Assembly: GCA_002205965.3 (NCBI GenBank) | Contig: NADL03000458.1 | Location: 62,001-126,000 of the forward strand | Length of the DNA: 64,000 nucleotides | Direction of reading: 5' to 3' | From: Kappaphycus alvarezii | Lineage: Eukaryota > Rhodophyta > Florideophyceae > Gigartinales > Solieriaceae | In this document: in pieces, positions 55,201 through 64,000 of the stretch | Numbering within the stretch: the stretch's first letter is position 1 | Layout: every line of letters starts with the position of its first letter | The notes under the pieces: model-generated | The model's database searches: none | Told to the model about the DNA's origin: nothing | The model's input: the letters and a program-made list of their open reading frames with translations, nothing else | Made by a program: the position numbers and the translations under genes

Positions 55201-55310
55201 AGTCCCCGCCCTTATCCTCGCCATTCATCGTTTTATTAAGCACTCCTGCACCTCCCGTAAATCTCCACCTGTCTATTCAACCCAGCCAACCCCCTCGCCT
55301 CTCCCCGCAC

Positions 55311-56555
55311 TCACCGCCTCCTCCGATCCACAACTGCCAACAATCCCCCAGCCGCGACAATCAACCCCCCACCCACCACCTCCATCCCCGTCAACCGATC
55401 AAACCCCACAATCCACGCCAACCCCGCCGCCCACACAGGCTGCGTCGCATAAAACACCGCCGCACGACTCGCACCCACACGTTTCTGACCTACCACCTGC
55501 GCCCACGTCGCCAATGCCGTCGTACCAGCCCCAAGCCACGCCGTCAAACACACCGCTGTCGCCTGTTCCGTCCATGGTAACGTGGGAATGAGTGCAGGTA
55601 ACCACGCACCGATTTGTCACCGGTGAATACAGCATACATTACAGATGCTAGCGAGTGTGGTCTGCATGAGTACCTTGCCCTGCACTAGTATCACGGACCG
55701 GCGGCTTGTCGTTTGGCGCGGGAAAGGCGAAGGACGTGAATACTGGAATGGTTGTGTGGATGAGGCATGGTTAGATATGGAGTGAATGTCGCACGGGGTA
55801 TGACCCCGGTGGGAATGTGCGGGTTGATGCAATGGGACATTGGGAGAAAACTGACCTGTAAACGACGGCGGCGGCTATAGCGAGACAATCGCCTTGGTTC
55901 AGGGCGGCAAGTGGCGGGGAGGGGTGAAGGGAGATGGTTTGGTCGGTGGTGTTGGCAAGGACGGCAGTGCCGGTCATGGCTAAAATGCAAGCGGCGAGGA
56001 GTTGCGGAGGGAATGGGTCACCGAGAATGGCAGCTGCGACGGGGACAAAGACGGTGGTGAGTTGGAGAAAAAAGGCGGCGCGGGGTGGGTGGTTTGGTCG
56101 AGTGCGCTGAGGTTGAGAATGGCGCCGAAGTAGAGATAGGTGCCGAGTTCTGCACCGGTGCAAGGGTGGAACGGAGGTAGGGAGAGCGGGGCGGTGGGGG
56201 AGTGGCGGGGAGAAGGGAGATGTAAGCGAAGAGGAAGGAGGAGAGGTTGAGAAGGGAGAAGGGCATGGGTGTTGGTTGGGTGAGGAGACATTTGCGGCTA
56301 TGCCGTAGGATCCCCATAGGAAGGGTACGACGGAAATGAGAAGGGCGTCTCGCATGGGAGGTGGGAGTGAGGGAAGGTTGGGGTGGGTGTGGGAGAGGGA
56401 TGGCGGGGTGGCGGTGAGGACTTTGATTTGCTGGGTTTGGTTAGGTTGGAGGTTGGTGCGACCGGGGGGGCTGTCGGAGGGACGATGGCGAGTGGGCGGT
56501 AGCGAGGGATGAAGGGGTGTTGCGGGAGTGTGGGAAATGAGGGGAGAGTGTGCAA
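55311..56555 (-). CDS. EamA/DMT-family transporter, probably plastid-targeted (frame-broken)
   Basis: On the minus strand a His/Pro/Ser-rich N-terminus (56555-56360, possible transit peptide) leads to ALLISVVPFLWGSYGIAANV, the first membrane helix of the EamA pattern. After a frame-shifted loop come AAFFLQLTTVFVPVAAAILG and LLAACILAMTGTAVLANT. An intron at 55855-55743 (113 bp, GTCAGT...TTCCAG) joins AIAAAVVY to SIHVLRLSR. The second repeat ends with TALATWAQVVGQKRVGASRA and PVWAAGLAWIVGFDRLTGME, stop at 55311. About ten helices in two EamA halves are expected. Close relatives in algae and plants are uncharacterised, so the substrate is unknown. There are at least three frame changes. Confidence 0.7.
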
Positions 56556-56784
56556 AGGCTATCGGAGGTGGGGTTGGGCCATTGTGAGACGTGGCGATAT
56601 CGGTTTGGGCGGTAATTGACAGACGGGTGCTGTTGCCCCGTGCGATGTTGGCGTAGGTGAATGCTGTCGCGGGTGCAATGGGCTATGACGGATGTTCAAG
56701 TTTGATTTTTTTTGCATGGTTGTATCCTCTGTGGTGGACAAAGAGTGAAATTTAATGCCCTCTTGGATGGATGGCTTCACCATA

Positions 56785-57125
56785 CTCTAGTACAGTAATG
56801 TATACTGTACAGGACAGTGTTGACCAGATGTGACAACTGCATTTTTCGCCCGTCATGACGTCTGCCACAACGTGATGATGGCCACATGCTGTACTGTACT
56901 GTTTTGCCGCAAACTCTTCTCTGTCGCATCTGCTGCATGCTTGAAAAGGATCCGCGTTACATCTTTCTTGACCTACCGACACGTGTCGCCATATGTTTAC
57001 TGTAAAGAAACTTTTGCTTACAGTACTACCCGGAAAGGATCGTTGACTCACGCAACTTGCACACGTGGCATTTCCTACCGTACATCCAACAATAAACAAC
57101 TACAGTACTGTACTGCACTGTAGAG
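56785..57125. repeat. GTAC palindrome cluster between EamA and VIMP-like genes
   Basis: Words such as AGTACAGTAATGTATACTGTAC (56790-56811), TGCTGTACTGTACTG (56889-56903) and CTACAGTACTGTACTGCACT (57100-57119) recur across this divergent promoter interval. The remaining sequence from 56556 on is non-coding. Confidence 0.75.
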
Positions 57126-57257
57126 GCAGTCGGCCAAATGTTCACCTTCTACTAGCTAGCCCCTCGTCTCGCAGACACCCAGCTTGTCCCAGCAATAACA
57201 ACTTTGACTTCTCCAACAGCACTCCAGTTATCCCTCCCCTCACCCACATTCCACATA

Positions 57258-57650
57258 ATGCTCGGCGTCTACACAGCGCTATCATCCGTATCGCACGCAA
57301 TATCCACCGCCCTACAAAACGTCTTCACCATAACCTCGCTCATATGGCAGTTGTTTGAACGCTACGGCTGGCGCATCCTCATAGCTTCAATCGCCGCGTG
57401 GCACTTCATCCAACGCATCTGGACCGAGCATGACCGTCGTCTCAAATAAAATCCCGCTTACAAGCGGCTGATCCCTCGCGCGTCGCCGCCTTGAACCAGC
57501 GTCGTGACGCAGTGATTGAAAAATGGATGCCGTTCATGAACAGTCGATACAGGATAAGAAACGACGGGATGAACAAGATCGGTTGAGAGATTGCACGAAT
57601 TGGAGAGGCGGATCGTAGGCTCGGGACATCGTTGGGCTCTGATTGACCAT
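57258..57650 (+). CDS. possible VIMP/selenoprotein S-like ER membrane protein (frame-broken)
   Basis: The frame from ATG 57258 gives a short N-terminus, then YGWRILIASIAAWHFIQRIW, a single membrane helix preceded by a Tyr-Gly-Trp as in VIMP. A charged helix follows in the next two frames: AADPSRVAALNQRRDAVIEK, then RRDEQDRLR and LHELERRIVG. A lone N-terminal helix followed by an AADP-led charged coiled coil fits VIMP/SelS, which links p97 to the ER degradation machinery, but the glycine-rich C-terminal tail is not seen and no SECIS element was identified. Two single-base frame changes are needed. Treat as a suggestion. Confidence 0.35.
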
Positions 57651-58329
57651 CTATGGATGTCTTTTTTGGTGGTGGCCTGGCGTTTCGTGTGCGGCTGTCC
57701 CAGGTGTTTGTGTGCTGCTTGGTTGACTTTTGGTATGGGTATTGTCGCGGCTGAGGTGTGAGGTGAGTTGGGTATACTTGGCGTCTCGCTGTTGTGCGTG
57801 TTTGTGTCTTATGGTTGGAGGGGATGTCTTGCGGGAGAGTTTCGGAGAAGTTGTGCGCCGGTGGAAAAAGCGTTTATTTGGGGCGGGAGTGAGGATCGGT
57901 TTGCGGCAGTGTATTTATTCGATGTTTGTTGACATGTGGAGATTTGGGAGAAGAGAGTGGAGAGTCCTGAATCATACAGTTTGAATGGAGGAAGGCGAGT
58001 GGGTCTTACTGGTTTAGAGATGGTTTCATGCACGAGCGTCGCCACTACATGGAATGGGGGCAGGAAGAGGATCTTGAGTAGAAAGCACCTCATGGTCCCT
58101 GTGGGGTTGAAGAGAATTTTCAACTAGTGAAGGGTTTAGTCTCCACCTTTGTAGCATTGCTTCATCCATTGGGTACGCTGAGCTCGCATGAACATGCACC
58201 ACATCAGTTAAGTGCAGTAGTCACTTTTCAAAGTTTATTGTTTCTAGATTATATACCGAGAATTCAAGTTGGAAAAAAGATTTAAGGGACTTTGGGATTC
58301 TAAAAACAGTCATCTCGCCAGCAGCAGTG
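57651..58329. other. no gene recognised
   Basis: Short frames on both strands (for example plus 57730-57984 and minus 58123-57809) show no domain. Confidence 0.4.
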
Positions 58330-58759
58330 CTACGAAGCATTGTACTCAAATGCTTTGACGTGGGGAGCGGTCATCTTTTCAGTACCAAGGGCAGTTGTCC
58401 CCAGCACACCCAGGGTGTGCCTACCAACTAGCTCAAGAGGACTAAAGCCAGCATTGACCTGTAGGGCACAGCTGTCTGGTTCCTGTTCTCGTGGAAACGA
58501 AATAAGTGGCAAAGTCAATGTGGTCTTCCCAAGTACAAAGTGGTTCCATTCGTTGGTCATATATCGCAAGTGACACATCTGGCATTACAAGGACGCAGAG
58601 GATGGGTTTATTTTTTTGCGCTCTGTATGAAAACGGGTTGGGTATCGAGAAGTGTGTGAATCTCGATGACTTGGGACTCTCGAATATGTAGTTGGCTGTT
58701 TCAGCATGGGAGCTGCAGGAACAAAGAAAACTAGATGCACAGAGGGAAACATACTGCAA
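58330..58759 (-). other. unrecognised overlapping frames
   Basis: Two overlapping minus-strand frames (58759-58442 and 58578-58330) read as coding-like protein with ILCVLVMPDVSLAIYDQRME and SPLELVGRHTLGVLGTTALG. A one-base shift would join them into about 140 residues. I recognise no family, and a plus-strand frame is equally long, so strand is uncertain. Confidence 0.25.
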
Positions 58760-59678
58760 ACGAAGTTTGCGATATCCAAAACGTTGGTACCGTACCGTTT
58801 ACTGATGGCGTAAAGTTACGAGTACTGTGTTCCTAGTTCCAGGAAAAAGGGAAAGATATTCTTTAGAAGTAGGAATCGGAAATCGGACTGTGTAAAAACT
58901 CGGCTGTCCAATAAAATGTGCCGCCGCAGTGCTAACGGGACCCACACAACCGTAACCTAGTGTGATTGGTCCTGAGGCTGATTCCTTTTGTTCAAAGTAA
59001 ACGATGAACAGACGTTGGATCCAATTTTGGAAAGCTTTCCACTATAGCCGGCATCTTTAGTGGAAAAGCATGGCGCTTGATTCAGTGTTTCGGGAATACA
59101 GTACAAGTACAGGACAGAAATGTTGGAAACGTGGAATTTTATGGTGACCTATCAAAGAAGAGAAGCGGTCGCTCTGATGGCACTGTACCCTGGTAACCTT
59201 GGTAATAAGTAAATCATCTCTAATGTACTGTACTTTGTCTCAATTTTACAAATCATACGTACAGTACTACTCGAGTTTATGGGGCAGCATGGCATCTTCA
59301 TTACAACACAGCAGAACTCATACTCCCCATGTATGATTTTGCAACGTACAGATGTGTACACTTAAACCCTAATGCTGACCAATTAAATTGTATTTTAAAT
59401 CGTACACCAGGATGTACAGTACTGTACAAACAGAACAGTTACAGTACTACATCACAGTACACAGACAGTAAGGATTAGGCTGATTATTCTTCATTCCGTC
59501 AGATTTGGGGGAGGAATCGTGTGCTACCCGAGTGACCGCGCAAAAGATAGAAATGGAACGCTCTTGACAATTACTAAAATCAAATACAATACATTTTATT
59601 CAATTTTCTCCTTGCCGACTCATACTGTTGAGTACAATCTTTACATTGCAAAATGGAATTTCCGAAACATGAGACTGA
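58760..59678. repeat. non-coding stretch with GTAC palindromes
   Basis: No gene is seen. GTAC-type palindromes recur at 59098-59115, 59224-59236, 59258-59272 and 59411-59470 (for example TGTACAGTACTGTACA). Confidence 0.6.
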
Positions 59679-59918
59679 TTGAAATCAAAGAGCACCGTCG
59701 GTGCCGCCGCCCATCTTTACAACTTCTCGCATCAGCCCTCAGCCTGGAAACCCACTGGAGGACACTCTAAAGCAGTGGTTGACATGCCGTCTCAATTCTC
59801 ACCAGATTACCATTTCTTTTGCGATACAAAACTACCAAGGGCTGCGATCTTGTCACAGTCGCAGCTTGGATCTGTCAATCCATACATGCTCATCTACAGA
59901 AATACAAAAAAATTGTGA
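59679..59918 (+). pseudogene. possible ubiquitin-specific protease C-terminal scrap
   Basis: A plus-strand frame contains PTGGHSKAVVDMPSQFSPDY and ends SVNPYMLIYRNTKKL. The G-G-H plus the closing [AP]-Y-[ML]-L-[IF]-Y-[RE] resemble the catalytic-His box and the final strand of USP deubiquitinases, which read G-G-H-[YF]-x-[AS]. The Tyr after His is Ser here, and no Cys box exists upstream on this strand, so at best this is a fragment or a final exon. Positions 59919-60186 hold no recognised gene. Confidence 0.25.
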
Positions 59919-60186
59919 GGAACATACCCCCGACAGATTGCTCATATTTGGTGGGTCATACTGGTATCCCGGCAAGGAATCCTCGTGTGCCGTGGACAAA
60001 CGCAACATTTCCTCATTGCCCACTACACTAACCTCGACAACACTTACCGCAACATGCTCAATCATGTCGACCGAGTCCACAGTATACAATGTCCAACAGC
60101 AAGCTGTACAAAAGCATGTTTTATGTAAACTAGAGAGCGTCAGCACTTTTGTGTCCCAAAGGGATATAACTTTTCTAACAATATGG

Positions 60187-61349
60187 CTATGAGTCATCTT
60201 CTACCGCAACAGCTAGTTCCTGTGAACCAAGCGTAATAACCACGTCCTGTGGTACAACTTCTGTGCTACCATAATCCGATTCTTTAGACGCACCCTCCGG
60301 TGAAACAAGATGAACCGCTTCATGGTTCGATCCACAATTTTCTGGAACGTTCTTGTAATTGTACAACAGCGTGCCACCGATGAGCACGGTAACCGATTAG
60401 TTGCAGGTGAGAATGCGCACCCCAAGCTTCACCAAGTCGCCCACCCGAGATGACGTAGTAGATCACCAAATCAATCACCCAAACAGCCAGTGTACGCAAC
60501 GTCTCGATAACAACCCGATGCACCCCGCTCAACGATTCTGTCACCTGCATCCCGAACAAATTGTACCCCAGCATAAAACACATATCCAAAAATATCACTC
60601 CCACCATCCAACTATGCGAAAACATATAAAACGCATCAAGCGTATCCCATGTGTCCGTGATCCCTGCCGGAAGCACGTAAAGCCACGGTATCACCCAAAC
60701 CACATAGTGCATCATTCCAAACACTCCCTCCCATGCTACCACCCGAACGCTCGACATGCGCAGGTTCCGTAGTAGATACTCCTCTACCACCGTTTGAACC
60801 GCTTGAAACACCTGACCGATCAACAAGTGCAATTCCAAGAGTCGCCCTTCCCCCTTCCATCCCCCCTTCTCTCCCAACACGTTTGCAAGCCAACAAATCC
60901 AACCCCCTAACACACAAAGTGCAATACCCGCCCAGTTGTACAGTGTTAACTTGCGTCCGAGAAACATGACCGAGAGGACTGCTGTAAATATCAACATCGC
61001 TCCCCGCAACATTGGTAAACAGAGACCGTGACGAATAACAGTCCCGATGTGCCACACTGTTGCAAAGAGGTCTAGAACTGCTGGGATGGCAATGATCCAG
61101 ATGGAAGCTGAAAGGCCGTCTTCCTCCAGTTCAGGCTTTTTGACCGCACGTCGTCGTTTGGGAAGTTCAAGTAGAATGCAAACGGACATGCCAACAAACA
61201 TTTCGAATACTTGAAACCACGGCTTTCGAAACGGGCATTCCCACCGTATATACTAGGGGCCCGACGGAGTAAATGAGCTTTGCGATAAGGGAGCATCCAG
61301 TCCCGAATATTATCATGCCCAAAACGGCGATGAGTTGCTTGGTCAACAT
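60187..61349 (-). CDS. SLC35F6-like drug/metabolite transporter (frame-broken)
   Basis: From ATG 61349 the first helix MLTKQLIAVLGMIIFGTGC begins an EamA/DMT protein. Most of the rest is in one frame (61201-60320): an AIPAVLDLFATVWHIGTVI helix, MLRGAMLIFTAVLSVMFLGR (the R-G-A-x-[IV]-[IL]-F-[TS] block diagnostic of SLC35F6-type carriers), WAGIALCVLGGWICWLANVL, LIGQVFQAVQTVVEEYLLRN and TESLSGVHRVVIETLRTLAV. The end shifts frame near 60.38 kb to VLIGGTLLYNYKNV and a soluble acidic tail, stop at 60187. Length is about 385 residues, close to human SLC35F6 (371). The substrate is unproven in the family. Two one-base frame changes occur (near 61.20 and 60.38 kb). Confidence 0.75.
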
Positions 61350-64000
61350 GGTTGATGGGAAGGAGAGGATGTATGGGGGGGGGGAATGGAACAGCCGTAG
61401 CTGTGAGGGTGGGGAAGTGAGGAGTGCGAGGGAAAACAACAAGTGGTAGCTTATGAAAACAGTGTTGGCCAAACAGGTTGGTACTGAACTCTTGCGGTGA
61501 TGCCGGGACGCCGACGGAAAAATGATATCGATATGCCAATATTTATAGTGGATCAGATCGGCTGAAGATATCTCTATGATTGCATTTCGTCGTATATTTT
61601 GACAATCTAGGAAAGTTACCGTTAAGTTGATGTTGCAAAATTCCGTGCCAAAATGAAAGGCCTTAAACGTCGTCAAACCCTACTTATCCTGCTGTGGAAA
61701 ATAGAGGAGCGTGGGTCTATAATGACTTGAAAATCCTGTACTAGGTATCGACGTCTGGATTTAGTGCTGTTAATAGCCTTCATTCTTTAGAATGGATTTC
61801 CGCCTGGAAATTATGCAAAAGTGATTGACAAATTCAGTCTCACCTCAGAAAAAAAGCAAGTGCTCGTGTTCACCGCGTGAACACTATTGAATGCAGTCTA
61901 ATTTTTTACGAACCGTGTGCATATATCGACAATAAAACTTTCCAAAAGAACGGATTTTGTTTACGTTGAAATTCTATTTATTTCTAATGATTCCAGCTCT
62001 GGAATGAGAGACCGTTTATTTCTTAAGATTCAGGGGGTGGGTCACGCATAGCCCCGTCTAGAGGTGAGGTGGTGGTAAGCGCGTGATTCAGCAAAACCGC
62101 GGTATATTGTAGAACAAACGCCGAGATATACGAGTGAAATGGCTATTTTTGCCTTACCAGAAGCGACGGACAGAAGCATCGCAGTGCCTCGAATAATTAA
62201 CTGTTACTGCAGGACACCGATTTTGAAAATGCATCTCAACAAATAAAACTTCCTTTTTCTCCAAATACAATGCATATCTACACATAAAAAACATGGAGGC
62301 CGTCGCTCACTGGCCCAAAAAGGTTAATGATTTACTTTTTTGATCTGCCTTTTGCGGAAGCGGGAGATTCATTTAAAGAAACGGAGATAGCTAAAACTCG
62401 CATAGTGTCTGTAATGCTGCAATGTACTCTCCGGTATTATCCATCTTTGTGAAGGCACTAAGGACTTAAATGAATTTCACCACAATCGGCCTTAGCACGA
62501 GACATATCTATCAGGGGCCATATGTTTCTGGTTTCCTGTCGGCAGCATTTCGTTGAAAACTCCAAATTGTGCCTTAGTAATGTCATCAGTTCATTTCTTC
62601 GGATTTCATCTACAATGGTCCCAATTATCCTTCGAAAACCATCCAAACGTAATCCGTGGATACCTCATAGTGTGTGTATTTTAATCTATGGAGAGGACCT
62701 CCATTGAATTGTAGGTGAGGGCATGCTTTTCAGATATCGTGGAAATTCTTCGGGTTCTCTCAGGAATCGGTGTGCGGACCAAATTATAAGAAGGCCTGCC
62801 TTGATTCTCAACGGTGTATTTCACTTTTGCTGGTCACAACGCTATCATACAAGGGAAGGTCATAGCCCCCAAAAGCAGACAATTCTAGTTTCATTAACGC
62901 TGTGAGAGGATTGCTACGTTCAAAATATATTGTGTAATGTTCTGGTATGCAAGAACTGAAACTGCTTTGATGGTCAGGTCCGCACCCACAGCAAGACATG
63001 GCGCCGCGCAGTCTTAAACACTAGTCATTGTACGTATTTATATCTACCGATGCATTTAATTCATGAGTTTCAGTACTTCCATTTCTGCTTTGCAGATAAA
63101 ACTCCATCTCTAAAACTCCCCCGTTTCCAGCCTTCCAAGTCTAGCCGAAAACACATCCTCTGTTCCGCTTGCTCTGTTGAAGTGTCCCTACGATACTGTG
63201 AGATGATGAATACGCCTCACAGTGTCCCTTCTCCCCTCCCGCTTTGTAACTACACACCAACAAAGATTAAATTAGCTGATGATCTGCATGTCAACTAGCA
63301 TCAGCTAAATCAATCCATAGCAGTCGCCTAAACAGATGGAAGCTACTCAAGCTTATATCCATTAAGGCGACCGCGTTTTTGTGGACAGAATCAAGCGAAT
63401 AGGGGTCCAGCATGTACCACTCTATCCCTCTCCAGAAGAGCAAAGTTCGTTCTCGTTAATGCACACGATTTCCACCTCCAGATGAAATGAGTAGGCGTTC
63501 AACCGAAGTTAAATTGACTTCCACGATTTTCGATTTTGCAGAGAAGAAGATACGATTTATCATAACGAACAAACCGGTGTGCAAAAACGGCCACGTGCAG
63601 AGGAGCCCGAAAGATCCGCAATTGCCATTGCGTCCAGAGAAAAACTTATGCGCTGCTGTATGCACCGTCTAATCATTCATTACGATACTTCTCCGCTATT
63701 CTCCGAATGCTCTTGCTGAAAAGGATAAGGAGAGGTGGCGGAGAACAATGAGTCAAACTAAGAAGTTTGAAAATTACAGGTTGCCTCGAACGCGGCATTC
63801 CCGTTGACAAGACTTAAACCTACTTTTAGTACCTAGTCCACAACACCTTCACCCCCGCTTTACAGCCGATCCCTCGACATCGCTATACCGCATAGCTTCC
63901 AAGGCTCTAACCTACCTTGCCATCGCAGTAAACCAACCCACTGTTTCCCCCGGTTGAAGATTTAATTCCTGTTCAAGCGTCGGGCATCTAGAGGAGACGC
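61350..64000. other. no gene recognised
   Basis: The first 350 bp are the upstream region of the SLC35F6-like gene and include a run of ten G at 61376-61385. The remaining 2.3 kb is AT-rich with short frames on both strands and no domain, tRNA or repeat that I recognise. Confidence 0.45.

Noticed and set aside
59853-60197. 114-codon minus-strand frame starting beside the SLC35F6-like stop
   Set aside because: No domain, and the overlapping plus-strand frames are equally long; no evidence favours either.

Overview
The window is nuclear DNA from a plastid-bearing eukaryote. Supporting this are a thylakoid-lumen pentapeptide-repeat protein, GT..AG introns of about 100-165 bp, a mitochondrial ribosomal protein, a spindle-checkpoint protein and a COPII coat protein. 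Few introns, compact genes and many Ty3/copia elements fit a florideophyte red alga (inference; no species is claimed).

Positions 1-35,200 are a graveyard of mobile DNA. In order: a decayed copia-order retrotransposon (1-2,305, +); a gag-like relic (2,271-3,419, -) and an RNase H scrap (3.8-4.1 kb, +); an internally deleted Ty3/gypsy element (about 4.4-9.75 kb, -) whose direct-repeat pair encloses a plus-strand gene with a papain-like Cys/His/Asp motif layout and one amber stop; a piggyBac-like transposase C-terminus (9.75-10.2 kb); a Tc1/mariner relic (11.2-11.9 kb); a PIF/Harbinger transposase with its SANT/Myb-like partner (13.6-14.9 kb); and unrecognised coding-like relics (16-19.4 kb). 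Next is a young chromovirus (20,492-27,340, -) with near-identical 503-bp LTRs, gag, protease, RT, RNase H, integrase and a chromodomain. It shares its 5' LTR with a second, truncated copy (27,341-28,387) that abuts another old gypsy element (28.4-32.5 kb, -). Between PBS and gag the chromovirus carries an extra reading frame with two U1/matrin-type zinc fingers and a tRNA-like block.

Positions 35,500-61,400 are gene-dense: a Tctex1-type dynein light chain (three exons), a Sec23/Sec24-family COPII protein, a long acidic protein with a possible SAP motif, an Asp/Asn beta-hydroxylase-type dioxygenase, an unrecognised gene region, an ACAD10/11-type kinase-like/acyl-CoA dehydrogenase fusion, mitochondrial ribosomal protein mL49, MAD1, a thylakoid-lumen pentapeptide protein, an EamA/DMT transporter, a possible VIMP/SelS-like protein and an SLC35F6-like transporter. 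Clusters of short palindromes built from TACTGTA/TACAGTA sit in several intergenic gaps of this half. The genes are housekeeping functions without an evident shared pathway.

Nearly every gene is cut by one or more frame changes. The two chromovirus copies differ almost only by single-base indels in short homopolymers and not by substitutions, so many frame breaks may be sequence errors and not real inactivation. The last 2.6 kb holds nothing I recognise.
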